A stretch of 64,000 nt of DNA from NCBI GenBank assembly GCA_039619475.1, contig CM077115.1, forward strand, positions 151,131,774 through 151,195,773, given 5' to 3'. The notes under the pieces were generated by a model. It ran no database searches and was not told the DNA's origin. It saw only the letters and a list, made by a program, of their open reading frames with translations. This stretch comes from Icerya purchasi (Eukaryota > Arthropoda > Insecta > Hemiptera > Monophlebidae). A program made the position numbers and the translations under genes. Shown here one piece after another: positions 38,201-43,184 of this stretch (position 1 is its first letter; every line of letters starts with the position of its first letter).

Positions 38201-41200
38201 TTAAATGACCTAAAACTAACCGTGGTAATTTCATTTTATCGGCTGCATTTTAAAAGTTCCTGATTACAAAATAGAAAACGTATTTAACACGAAATACTTT
38301 TTTTTATATATATGTTTTTTAGAATTGACAATAAATAAAATATGTTTTTATTAACCGTGTAGTAGGTACATTTCTTAAAATATATAGTTCATTAGTGTAT
38401 TATTAACTTTTTCTTGAAAAATTCGAAGTAAATTAAAAGTTTTTCAATTTTCACAACCCTCTTTAATTTAAATATCAGTGTATTTAAATATGTTAAATTA
38501 TCTTGTACACGTTTTGCAGGAGTATAAATAATTGTACAAAGGAAAAAATTAGCATCTTAAATTAAAACGGATTAATGTATAAAATTTAACTTTTCATATT
38601 TAACTCATCGTAGTCATTTCGGTATTGATAAAAATAAAGGCATAGTATTTAAAAAAAGTCACAATGGCTTTAAAAAATCATCGTTATAATTTAATGAGTA
38701 ACATCATAGTTTATTAAATAGTTTCTCCTTTCTCATATCCAGAAAGAGAAAAGAAAAAACTTTAAATCCGACTTCGTGAGGTAACGTATAAGAATCGCCG
38801 TTTTCTATACAAGCCTCTTCTACTCGTCTACTGATCACACTGTTTTTCCATCATCATAATGCACTGCAAAAGATGAGGTAGAAATTATTGAGCTACCTTT
38901 TAAAAACCTTTTTCGTGTAGAAAAACATCAAACATTGTAGTTACCAAATATTTATTCAAAGAAATATTTCATTTCTCAAGGTAGTTCTGCTCTTGTTAAA
39001 ATCACCCGATGAAAAAAAAAACAAACTTGAGCTTGATAAAATACAACATTTAGATAGTAGTAATATCCGGTTCAAGTTAAGTAAACGCAACGAATGGACA
39101 AACCTGGTTGAAAATCTCAGCATACTATGTGATTTGGAATTGTTAAAATCGGTGGCTTTGCTTTTTAAAAAAGCGTTCATTCATATTTACCGAATTAGCA
39201 AATAATAGAACTATGAAAAATGATGGTTTCTTTTAGAGATTCCGCAAGTTAGGTTAAGTTATGTCTTTTCTTAATTTACGTAGCGGCAATTCAAACGGGA
39301 TAATTGTGCTCTTTTTGGACTTGGCCGTTCTCAGTTAGTTTCGGATTGTTGTGCAAGTATTTTGCACACGTTTGAACAAGACGTACCGCCGAATCATTTT
39401 GGTCTAAAATCTGCAAAGCGAGAAGATTTAATTCGAGATCACGCTACAATTACAACCGACAGAATTCACAATATTGAGAATTACCGATTATATATGTATT
39501 CGTCATCGAAAACCACTAACAAATGAATATCAGAGAAAATCGTCCTGAGGTCATAAAAGGTTCTTTCATGTGAATACCGTATGTACTAATTGATTTTTTA
39601 CGATAATGTTATGCTAATGAAAGTTGGATGCTAAGATTTTAGAAGGCCTTTTGGTAGATTATGCCGATCTCCACTTTTTTGTAAAAGAGGACGGAACTTC
39701 ATAAACCGCCGTCTCACTTGTACATGTCCTTTAGACCTATTAGTCTTCTCCCGCTGAGGGTAAAGTTTTTGAACAAATATTATTCAACCGTATATATCTT
39801 GGAGGAAAGTGAGATGATTCCACCTCACCAGTTTGGTTTTTCAGGAAAATGCATTCTCCTGTGCACCAATGTCATAGGGTTGTTGACAATATAACTACTA
39901 CAATTGAGAGTAAAATGTATTGCTCTGCAGTGCTTTTGGATGTGTCTCAGGCATTTGATCGGGAGTGGCACCCGGGCACATTTTAGATAAATTAAAAGAT
40001 GTCCTATCATCACAATATATTTCCATACTATTGTAACGGTTCTCGTCGTTCCTTTGGTCCTCAGGGATGCCAACCGCGAGGTTTTATGCTCGTGGATTTT
40101 CTTTATTTTTGTTTTTGTCTAAATTTTTAATCTATCTAACGATTTGAATAACTTAACGTTCTGAATTTTGGAAATAAACACTATATTACATAAACGGGAC
40201 GCCTATCTTTCTTTACCGGTCGACCGCTGAAAAACACACGATTAATTTACGGGTACGACAACGAAATAATATACACAATTAATTAAATATAAAATAAAAT
40301 TGTACGTAACACTGTTGCCGGCGGTGGTCCGTGGTCCGTGAATCGGCGGTTCGTTGATCGGCTGGTGAATTCGAATAGTCGGGCCTTTATGTTTGGATTC
40401 CGCGATTCGTTTAAGTTTTTCTCGAACTTCACTATTTTCGTTATTAACGATTTCCGGTCACTGTTACAGGTTCGACCGAACACTTTAACGAACGATAGGT
40501 AAAAAATTTCGGTTATTTTAGCAGACGTATAACACGAACTCCTCGGAGGTAAAAGGCACAACTGAGTGACGGTAGAAAACCAACTAACTGACTGTCAGAC
40601 CGCAACTGCCTTTTTCGCTAAAAACTTCTCTCTGATTTTCCATAATTTCGACCGCCTTCCCGACCGTGACCGCTGGACTTGGCCGATTCAGGTAGATCCT
40701 TTTTGTTTCCTGCGGGATGGTGATTGGCTGGTCCCACCGACAACAGGATGTCATTCGTTCACACATTCACACTCCCACCAATTATTCTGTTTTTTATTAT
40801 TTTATTTTTATTTTTTATACAATTTCTTCGGAACTATGTAATGAATACATTACACTATTAAATCATATCTTGCCGACAGGTATTTTAGTGATAAAGAAGG
40901 TAATACTTACTCTTTTATTTATCCTGTCTTGTCCGGGCTTCCCCAGGGAAGTATTCTTGGGCCGGTATTGTATACATCATTCATATCTGATATGCCCAAT
41001 ACCTCCAACAGAATGCTGTGCACCTTTGCTGATGGTACATGCATAATTGCTTCTGATTCCGATGTGACTAGAGCAATAAAAATTACTTGCAGCAACAACT
41101 TACTCGTTTAGAATCATGGTTGGCAGACTGCGCGATAAGGGTCAACGAAGGAAAAAGCAACCATATCACCTTTACATTATGGAGAGGAATCGTACCTCCA

Positions 41201-42264
41201 GTTTATCTAAATGAGAATGTTATCCCGCAGGTAATAATGTAAGGTACTTAGGCTTGTACCTAGAGATAAAAGCCTCACGTGGGGTCGACATAAAGCGATA
41301 TGAACTGCTCTCGCAGCTGTTGGATACTCGATCCAGATTATCATTAGATAATAAAACATTAATATACAATAGCTTAATTAAGCCGACCTGGACATGGGGT
41401 GTCGAACTTTATAGGAAATCGCTAAAAAATAGCATATATGGTTTTTTTCTTATTTTAACAGTTCATTTAATTACAACCATAAAAAACAGGGATTCATTAT
41501 TTCGTTATCACTTTCCGCTGTTTTTAAAAATCTGAAAAATCCCATGGTAATTTTTCGAAAATCTAAGTTTTTTTCGTAATTTCGTTGTTCCTTTACTCAA
41601 CGTTTTGGAAATTTTAAATGCTCGTAGAATTTCGCATATGGCGCTCGAAAATTCTGAACCAAACGTGCAGCATTTGGAATTACATTTAATTTTTTTTAAA
41701 AAGTTATCAAAATCAGTTTGAAAACGGCTGGGATAGTTAAAAAAAAAAAAGCAACACATAATGGACTTAAATAGTGATCCTCTGTCGAGTTAAGGAGCTG
41801 AAACTTTTAAAAAACTACGAGGATATTTTTTATGAGGATCAGCTCGGGAGTATTTTTCCCTATCTTAACCGGGACTCTACACTCCTTAATTGTATCGTTA
41901 TTTCATTTTTTAGATATTTTTTTTAATAATCAGCTCCGTAAGTAGCAAAGTGTAACAAATCTATTTTTTTTCACCATATACTTTTTCATTGAAAATGGTA
42001 TTCGTTTAACATTAAAACTACAACTGAGAACGTATTCAATAAAAACACGCGTAAACGCGATTTTAAATTTAGTTTTCACGGTTTATTTTTGTAATTAATA
42101 AAATGTTATTGTAGTACGAACGTTATTTGACACTTGTACAGTACCCAGGATGACCATCCCATTGGCGGCGTTAAGGCCAGTCCATTATTCAGTGCTCCGA
42201 TTGGTGCGTTCAGCTGGGTAAAAAGTACGAAACAGAAGATTCCGTTTAACAGCTTCTTCGTCAT
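6338..42264 (-). CDS. Gene A: secreted GH27 (alpha-galactosidase/NAGA family) protein, probable pseudoenzyme
   Basis: Spliced gene read on the minus strand; visible coding exons are 42145-42264, 29802-29976, 27334-27508, 26151-26245, 17400-17532, 14097-14294, 9912-10070 and 6338-6457 (about 390 codons). GH27 enzymes are secreted or lysosomal retaining hydrolases that remove terminal alpha-galactose or alpha-GalNAc. Family landmarks occur in order: signal peptide, [69 protein letters not shown] and a beta-sandwich C-terminus. No exon contains a stop, and splice phases agree at all but two junctions. One short exon between 42145 and 29976 (normally carrying the ERFxCN segment) was not found, and the 26151-to-17532 join may hide a micro-exon. 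With these the length would be about 410-420 residues, normal for the family. The catalytic nucleophile Asp is replaced by Ala, so hydrolase activity is unlikely. The family is certain; the function is not. Confidence 0.88.
6460..7030. other. Gene A intron, no feature seen
   Basis: AT-rich intron sequence between the last exon (6457) and a LINE relic. No conserved protein or repeat was recognised. Confidence 0.45.
7031..7640 (+). mobile_element. LINE 3' end (endonuclease-RT C-terminal region)
   Basis: Broken frames on the plus strand carry the C-terminal signature of a common insect [73 protein letters not shown] and EEDRN. The copy ends in a GAAGAAGAAG tract (7616-7626). Several stops and frameshifts make it non-functional. 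I favour an RTE-like clade by resemblance but cannot prove it. Confidence 0.75.
7641..9911. other. Gene A intron, no gene seen
   Basis: AT-rich intron with poly-T runs (8281-8297, 8494-8520). A plus-strand 107-codon frame at 9203-9526 has no recognised motif and no repeat partner, and is judged random. Confidence 0.45.
9912..10070 (-). CDS. Gene A exon: first part of C-terminal beta-sandwich
   Basis: This 53-codon exon starts after CACAATCAG and ends at GTAAGT, phase 0 on both sides. It reads [25 protein letters not shown], then [10 protein letters not shown] and NGYFVT. It corresponds to the NFEVWERPL..AVAMINR strand pair of GH27 enzymes, the start of the antiparallel beta domain that packs against the barrel. 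Confidence 0.9.
10944..11002. repeat. (TA)n microsatellite
   Basis: An uninterrupted TA run of nearly 60 bases, followed by TG/CA-rich sequence and a CAC(ATC) tract where the neighbouring minus-strand LINE ends. Confidence 0.95.
11056..11475 (-). mobile_element. LINE 3' end with GATGATGAT tail
   Basis: On the minus strand the frame reads [20 protein letters not shown], then [10 protein letters not shown], a C-terminal signature of insect LINE polyproteins (GKRRRGRPxTRW). The 3' end is a GATGATGATGATGG tract (11057-11070), the simple-repeat tail expected of poly(A)-less LINEs. 5' truncated and interrupted. Confidence 0.7.
11411..11573. repeat. Two diverged tandem copies, ~80 bp each
   Basis: Copy 1 (11411-11488) and copy 2 (11489-11573) both begin CCAGACTATTCACTA and share TTTGATA(T/C)CGCGG and CACGTAACA/CACGTGTAACG. 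Copy 1 overlaps the 5' part of the adjacent minus-strand LINE relic. Confidence 0.7.
11723..12270 (+). mobile_element. mariner deletion derivative with long inverted arms
   Basis: Arms of about 170 bases (from 11723, and up to 12270) are inverted copies. Shared blocks include AAGTAATGA, GCTATAAA, CATCTTC(A/G)TGAAATTTTGG, TTCGTACA and CGGATTATTATTTGTAGCA. TA dinucleotides flank both ends. Between the arms the plus strand encodes the start of a mariner transposase: [20 protein letters not shown], then TSVFRWYSR, i.e. the N-terminal helix-turn-helix. The DDD catalytic domain is absent, so it is non-autonomous. Confidence 0.75.
12290..14090. other. Gene A intron, no gene seen
   Basis: AT-rich intron. 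Short frames, e.g. 12335-12541, have no recognised motif. Confidence 0.45.
14097..14294 (-). CDS. Gene A exon: end of TIM barrel, LILGNGALS to [10 protein letters not shown]
   Basis: This 66-codon exon starts after TATACAG and ends at GATGAG before GTAACA, phase 0 on both sides. It reads [35 protein letters not shown], then [11 protein letters not shown]. These match the last barrel strands and helices of GH27 enzymes (LVIGNFGLS, APLFMSNDL, INQDPLG). The acceptor was set at CAG before CTG, because the inner TTTTAG would drop the conserved LIL and break the reading frame with the exon above. Confidence 0.9.
14725..15095 (-). mobile_element. LINE-A relic (RNase H region)
   Basis: Minus-strand pieces read [13 protein letters not shown] in one frame and [16 protein letters not shown] in another, together the [18 protein letters not shown] block of LINE RNase H domains; a frameshift near 14900 separates them. 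The same block occurs in the LINE-A copies at 34219-34959 and 36370-37755. Confidence 0.7.
15100..16030. other. Gene A intron, no gene seen
   Basis: AT-rich intron with a poly-T run near 15401-15418. Nothing recognised. Confidence 0.45.
16035..16612 (-). mobile_element. LINE-A relic, 3' end
   Basis: On the minus strand: [17 protein letters not shown], then [16 protein letters not shown], the C-terminal region found in other LINE-A copies, and an N-terminal piece beginning with an RNase-H-like tail. The 3' end on the minus strand reads TTGACATGCCCAAA followed by A-rich sequence, the same GCCCAAAA terminus as the copies at 34219 and 37755. Confidence 0.75.
16615..17395. other. Gene A intron, no gene seen
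   Basis: AT-rich intron adjoining the exon at 17400-17532. No supported feature. Confidence 0.45.
17400..17532 (-). CDS. Gene A exon: acid/base Asp (WRIYGD) and GPGSWSDLD
   Basis: The exon starts after GTACAG and its first base completes a codon from upstream. It reads [13 protein letters not shown], a helix rich in Gln and Ala, then [13 protein letters not shown], ending in phase 0 at GTAAAT. In human GLA the matching CNHWRNFAD carries R227 and D231, the catalytic acid/base; both Arg and Asp are present here. WSDLD matches WNDPD, whose second Asp (D266) contacts the sugar. So half of the catalytic pair survives. Whether the Cys before NSW (C223 of GLA) is present depends on the unresolved upstream junction. 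Confidence 0.87.
17620..18706 (+). mobile_element. Gypsy retrotransposon pol: protease and RT part
   Basis: The plus-strand frame 17624-17902 includes [20 protein letters not shown], an aspartic-protease segment in which the usual DTG is DAR. It is followed by broken RT frames: [57 protein letters not shown] and [14 protein letters not shown]. Order and motifs fit a Gypsy-type pol. RNase H of presumably the same element resumes at about 22680, so the element has been split by later insertions. Many stops. Confidence 0.72.
18709..18808 (+). mobile_element. I/Jockey-like LINE, RNase H piece left of R1 insertion
   Basis: Plus strand: [18 protein letters not shown], matching the G-H-x-G-I-x-G-N-E-x-A end of a LINE RNase H. 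The frame is interrupted at 18809 by the R1-clade element, and its C-terminal zinc-knuckle region follows that element at 21909. Confidence 0.6.
18809..21894 (+). mobile_element. R1-clade LINE, 5'-truncated, with 14-bp target duplication
   Basis: A GC-rich 3.09-kb insertion flanked by TGTCAGTGTTAGGT at 18795-18808 and 21895-21908. Plus-strand ORF2 domains run in order. AP endonuclease: [10 protein letters not shown] and [14 protein letters not shown] (18800-19288). [43 protein letters not shown] and AYADD at 20756-20770 (19384-20839). C-terminal region: KYLGVTLL up to a CCHC-like stretch near 21620-21660. Stops or frameshifts at about 19286, 20278 and 20838 inactivate it. ORF1 is missing, so it is 5'-truncated. 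R1 elements normally sit in 28S rDNA; this copy is inside another LINE. Confidence 0.88.
21909..22515 (+). mobile_element. I/Jockey-like LINE, C-terminal piece right of R1 insertion
   Basis: Plus strand, mixed frames: NVVRNSWL.., then [20 protein letters not shown] and LYDNNRSVL, the C-x-C-G..H/Q..C knuckle at the end of LINE RT proteins. The element ends near an A-rich run at 22498-22512. Together with 18709-18808 it forms the host element of the R1 insertion. Confidence 0.7.
22680..23110 (+). mobile_element. Gypsy pol: RNase H part
   Basis: Plus-strand pieces read [26 protein letters not shown], and [19 protein letters not shown], matching the start, middle and the N-x-x-ADALSR end of Gypsy RNase H. 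It resumes the pol that stops at 18706, so roughly 4 kb of LINE DNA was inserted between RT and RNase H. Confidence 0.72.
23245..23535 (+). mobile_element. LINE-like pol C-terminal segment
   Basis: An open frame reads [20 protein letters not shown], then [19 protein letters not shown]. This resembles the EKxxKYxxLxxExxRxWxxxxxxxIPVVIGxxGxxxxxL block at the C-terminus of some insect LINE polyproteins. No RT motif remains upstream. Confidence 0.5.
23536..24864. other. Gene A intron, no gene seen
   Basis: AT-rich intron. Low-complexity frames at 23591-23782 and 23929-24120 have no recognised motif. Confidence 0.45.
24868..25700 (+). repeat. Dispersed repeat, split by a LINE insertion
   Basis: Segments 24868-24967 and about 25580-25700 match one continuous repeat at 57830-58050 (e.g. 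CCTATTCGTA, TTTCAGCT, TTATATGCAAC, GTGTACACACGCA, CGCTTGTTATCGCG-like, CCCGTGTGTGTC). The interruption is the minus-strand LINE 24968-25579, flanked by CAATT on both sides. Confidence 0.7.
24968..25579 (-). mobile_element. 5'-truncated LINE inserted in a repeat
   Basis: On the minus strand: [15 protein letters not shown] (RNase H end), then [33 protein letters not shown] and TRKILYNN (C-terminal zinc knuckle H-x-F-E-C). The minus-strand 3' end is the poly-A seen as T(20) at 24969-24988, and CAATT flanks the insertion. Frame breaks make it dead. Confidence 0.75.
26151..26245 (-). CDS. Gene A exon: [11 protein letters not shown] segment
   Basis: The exon starts after AACACGCAG with AA, which completes the Gln codon split by the previous intron, then [21 protein letters not shown] and [10 protein letters not shown]. 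It aligns with LNRTGRSIVYSCEWPLY of human GLA; the SCE/SCS cysteine (C202) is Thr and the substrate-selecting Glu/Ser position is Ser, as in NAGA-type members. The donor is ambiguous. GTCAGT after CCG (end 26151) leaves phase 0 and would require a micro-exon to reach the next exon. GTATAG eight bases further (end 26143) fits the phase of the next exon directly but gives a loop about six residues shorter than in relatives. Confidence 0.82.
26250..27330. other. Gene A intron, no feature seen
   Basis: AT-rich intron between two exons. A T-rich run lies at 26932-26947. Nothing recognised. Confidence 0.45.
27334..27508 (-). CDS. Gene A exon with substituted nucleophile (KIAAAS for KFDGCY)
   Basis: The exon starts after CCATTTCAG with [15 protein letters not shown] and ends after the first base of a Gln codon at GTAAGA. 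It covers the central barrel strands: [19 protein letters not shown] then [16 protein letters not shown]. In active GH27 enzymes the strand after WGVD reads LLKFDGC, where Asp is the nucleophile (D170 in human GLA) and the following Cys (C172) pairs with a Cys in NKTC (C142). Here Lys is kept, but Asp is Ala, the C172 position is Ala and the C142 position is Ser (GRLTSR). The pocket Tyr at the YADVG position is Phe. The frame is open and both splice sites are good, so the changes look like divergence rather than decay. Confidence 0.92.
27735..29725 (+). mobile_element. hAT transposon, degenerate, split by a MITE
   Basis: The plus strand carries pieces of a DUF4371-type hAT transposase: [19 protein letters not shown] (27870-27920), [36 protein letters not shown], and after an inserted MITE (28754-29116) [41 protein letters not shown] (29190-29370), the hAT dimerisation block. 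The right end near 29690-29725 (GCGCCCGG-like on minus, TAAAAGGCTAG on plus) resembles a hAT terminus. Left end and target duplication not resolved. Many stops. Confidence 0.75.
28754..29116. mobile_element. pogo/Tigger-like MITE in hAT
   Basis: 363 bp with inverted ends: CAGTGAAGTACCGATTATCC on the left, and CGGATAATCGGTGGTACTTC then ACTG on the right, flanked by TA on both sides. TTATCCGAAAT also recurs just inside each end. No transposase. It interrupts the hAT coding region, so it is younger than that hAT copy. Confidence 0.85.
29802..29976 (-). CDS. Gene A exon: IDDCW substrate-pocket segment
   Basis: The exon starts after TTCTTTACAG and enters with the last base of a Ser codon. It reads [11 protein letters not shown], then [30 protein letters not shown] and LLADY. 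IDD corresponds to the two Asp residues that hold the sugar in human GLA (D92, D93), and the Cys of IDDCW is the partner of a Cys expected in the missing upstream exon. It ends in phase 0 at TAT before GTGCGT. That donor is preferred over a GTAAAA six bases further on because LADY joined to VHSRG restores the family pattern LANYVHSKG. Confidence 0.9.
30051..30352 (+). repeat. Dispersed palindromic repeat, copy 2, plus TA hairpin
   Basis: Same order as the copy at 6028: ATTACAACGTAATTCTTAGG, GACGTTGTAAATTTTG, GAAAGAGATAGAAATG, AGCCCCTTGCGAG. The tail is a hairpin: CAAAGTGGCCAAGTTTATA.. pairs with ..TATAAACTCGGCCGCTTTG around a TA run (about 30270-30352). Confidence 0.75.
30555..31125 (-). mobile_element. 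LINE-A relic
   Basis: The minus-strand frame 30651-31088 contains [19 protein letters not shown] and [17 protein letters not shown], then FALYS, a diverged copy of the LINE-A C-terminal region (compare [16 protein letters not shown] at 34450-34600). Its minus-strand 3' end is TTTGACTGGCAAGCCCCCC, similar to the GCCC terminus of the other copies. Confidence 0.55.
31535..33220. mobile_element. Mutator-like element, 9-bp TSD, ~90-bp TIRs
   Basis: A 1686-bp insertion in the Copia left LTR, flanked by ATGCCGGTG at 31526-31534 and 33221-33229. The ends are inverted copies for about 90 bases: GCTTAACAGAATGTAACC on the left and, reading from the right, GCTTAACAAAATGTAACC; both continue GATTTTGAGTATAA, TGCAGCGTTGGTAATC and GAGCGATTA. 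A 9-bp duplication with long terminal repeats fits the Mutator (MULE) superfamily. No transposase is present; the interior holds a C2H2-finger ORF at 32048-32178. Confidence 0.82.
32048..32178 (+). CDS. C2H2 zinc-finger mini-ORF inside the Mutator-like element
   Basis: 43 codons from ATG 32048 to TAA. The peptide begins [20 protein letters not shown] and continues to HIVKQKH, a single finger with spacing C-x2-C-x12-H-x5-H, followed by a short hydrophilic tail. C2H2 fingers bind DNA or protein. There is no known gene of this size to compare it with. It may be a captured host exon, the remnant of the element's own DNA-binding protein, or a chance survivor. It lies between terminal repeats with no transposase. 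Confidence 0.55.
33547..34105 (+). pseudogene. Copia gag pseudogene
   Basis: Starts ATG 33547: [20 protein letters not shown], then LLILTRNM.., [14 protein letters not shown], and after two frameshifts [27 protein letters not shown]. This is the gag/UBN2-type domain of Copia elements (L-x-G-x-N-W-xx-W-K start, W-x-x-L-x-x-x-Y-E motif). Frame changes fall near 33720-33740 and 33890-33900, with a stop at 34068-34070. Pol is missing downstream, where the polypurine tract and right LTR follow directly. Confidence 0.8.
34219..34959 (-). mobile_element. LINE-A copy inserted in Copia right LTR
   Basis: Flanked by ATTATC on both sides (34213-34218 and 34960-34965). Minus-strand frames read [67 protein letters not shown]: RNase H end then the C-terminal zinc knuckle. 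The minus-strand 3' end is TTGACGTGCCC followed by A(9). 5' truncated. This is the best-delimited LINE-A copy. Confidence 0.85.
35138..35207. repeat. (TA)n microsatellite in Copia LTR
   Basis: About 70 bases of TA near the 3' end of the right LTR; the left LTR has a shorter TA run at 33305-33330 at the same place. Confidence 0.95.
35400..36110 (+). mobile_element. LINE relic: RNase H and C-terminal region
   Basis: Plus strand: [19 protein letters not shown] (start of RNase H, catalytic D in TDGS), then [13 protein letters not shown] [10 protein letters not shown] in another frame (35810-35860), NPKHWLDF and WLTRKF further on. Broken by stops. It is not the LINE-A family. Confidence 0.65.
36175..36360 (+). 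mobile_element. LINE-A 3' tail
   Basis: Ends GAGTAAAGGTCCCCGGTTAA then a C run and A(9), parallel to GAGTAAAAGTTCCCTTCGTT then GATGCGCCCAAAA at the end of the next copy. Only untranslated 3' sequence is recognisable. Confidence 0.5.
36365..37755 (+). mobile_element. LINE-A copy, longest, RT thumb to 3' tail
   Basis: Plus strand in several frames: [17 protein letters not shown] thumb region (36520-36560), CTAELMAI (about 36895-36920), [20 protein letters not shown] then NFLARVA (RNase H end, 37100-37190), [23 protein letters not shown], and [20 protein letters not shown] (zinc knuckle, 37515-37570). It ends GCGCCC plus poly-A at 37745. Stops and frameshifts throughout. Confidence 0.78.
37925..38135 (+). 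repeat. Dispersed repeat, member 1 of an inverted pair
   Basis: Shares blocks with the reverse complement of 41555-41760: ATGTGT..GTTGTTTTTTTT, GCGGTTTTCAAA, TTTTTAAAAAAAATT, GCTGCACGTTTGG, GCATTTAAAATTTCCAAAAC. The copies lie 3.4 kb apart in opposite orientation. Confidence 0.75.
38140..39685. other. Gene A intron with two unrecognised frames
   Basis: Plus-strand frame 38993-39205 ([19 protein letters not shown]...) and a second open stretch at 39307-39522 ([20 protein letters not shown]...) look less random than their neighbours but match no family I know. The first reads both ways because of low complexity. A box-B-like GGTTCGAATCC on the minus strand at about 38182-38192 has no convincing box A. 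Confidence 0.35.
39690..41440 (+). mobile_element. Jockey-like LINE RT, split by a solo LTR
   Basis: Plus strand: [37 protein letters not shown] (39700-39980). After the inserted LTR (40032-40854) it continues [51 protein letters not shown] (40870-41060), then [14 protein letters not shown] and [15 protein letters not shown] to 41430. This is the motif order of a Jockey-clade RT. The catalytic FADD is FADG. Stops occur throughout. Confidence 0.82.
40032..40854. mobile_element. Candidate solo LTR (823 bp) in Jockey RT
   Basis: The insertion starts TGTAACGG and ends ATTACA (TG...CA, with TGTAAC/TGTAAT inverted ends) and is flanked by CTAT on both sides (40028-40031, 40855-40858). Removing it rejoins the Jockey RT reading (SSQYISIL / KSYLADRYF). 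Size, termini and a 4-bp duplication fit a Gypsy-type solo LTR. No internal coding region. Confidence 0.7.
41555..41762 (-). repeat. Dispersed repeat, member 2 of an inverted pair
   Basis: Reverse-complement match to 37925-38135 (see shared blocks there). The two could form a 200-bp stem in the first intron of gene A. Confidence 0.75.
42145..42264 (-). CDS. Gene A first coding exon: signal peptide and PPMGWSSW
   Basis: The ATG at 42264-42262 opens a 40-codon exon. It starts [18 protein letters not shown], a short basic N-terminus plus hydrophobic core typical of a signal peptide. The mature chain then probably begins near [13 protein letters not shown], matching the start of mature GH27 enzymes; the Trp of the active-site pocket (human GLA W47) is kept in GWSSW. 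The exon ends at TGG followed by GTACTG, a non-ideal donor, in phase 0. A plausible 3' splice site (TTACGCAG) sits 22 bases upstream of the ATG, so a 5' untranslated exon further right is likely. The ATG was chosen because it directly precedes the hydrophobic segment; the same frame stays open upstream to that splice site. Confidence 0.85.
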
Positions 42265-42289
42265 GATCCACTTTTTATTATTGTCCTGC

Positions 42290-43000
42290 GTAACGAAATT
42301 ATTTTTGGAATTAAATAAAATACGATAAAAGAAATAGTAGTTTACTTTTCGGTTTGGCGTAAATTTTTAGTCTACCGAGATAACGAAAATAAGTAAAAGA
42401 TTTTTTAATAATAAATTTACAAATATAAATATAAATCTAGGCGCCGTGTGTAACTACCTGGGCTATTACGGCACCTAGACTCACTGGAAATTACAGGTTA
42501 TTCAATAGATAAATAAATGTAAGTAAACCGGCTTTATATAGATTTACAAATGTGTGTGCAGTTGTTTAAGCAATATGGCCTCTTATTTATCGTACAATGC
42601 GTCCTATGTTACAGTCTAAGAATATGCGCCGTATTCTAAAAGTTTACGCGAAGTAGCTGAAACGATCGGAGGCTATCGAGTCTGAGTTCCGAATTTAAGA
42701 TTCAGCAGCGCTAGGTAGAAACTATTAACAATGAGCAACCGCGAATAGGTGCCTAGAAAGCACGGAAAACTAGTGTTTATAGCAATATACATAAACGTAG
42801 CCGGATATTGATGTGCAGGCATGAGCGCATATTGACTGCGTTCGGGGAATGGTTTGCCGCGATGATAAAATATGAAGATGCTTATATGGTATTAATATAG
42901 TAAAGTAAGTAAAGTAAGCCCATATGTATCCTTGATAAGATATCATGGATTGTGAAGTTAAGCTTACCATTAATGTACTTAAGGTACTAATGGATCTGAT
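42290..43000. other. Sequence 5' of gene A, with a palindrome
   Basis: Non-coding. At 42436-42479 TCTAGGCGCCGT pairs with ACGGCACCTAGA across a 20-base loop (one mismatch), about 170 bases upstream of gene A's start codon. No TATA box position can be defended, since the first exon is probably non-coding. Confidence 0.4.
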
Positions 43001-43004
43001 GAGA

Positions 43005-43180
43005 ATACTGGGGCCAGTTCCTTTCTTACTTTCTCTGATTTCTCTAGTACCCAATTATTTCAGATTAAGTATAGACTTGGGAGCGACTTGGATCCGGAAC
43101 GAGACAAATCCCGATACAACCTATGACACCTCCTGATTTGGTAGTCAAGCATCTTAATCCCACTAGGCTTCCACGCTGCT
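43005..43180 (+). repeat. Dispersed repeat, copy 1
   Basis: Shares GTACCCAAT.ATTT, GAGCGACTT, GGA(A/C)CGAGACAAATC and TTGTAG/TGGTAG CCAAGC-like blocks, in the same order, with 56320-56465. No coding potential. Confidence 0.6.
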
Positions 43181-43184
43181 TGGT

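Noticed and set aside
38993..39205. 70-codon Lys/Leu-rich plus-strand ORF as a host gene
   Set aside because: No family recognised and the opposite strand is equally open over the same interval; kept only as a note in the intron entry.
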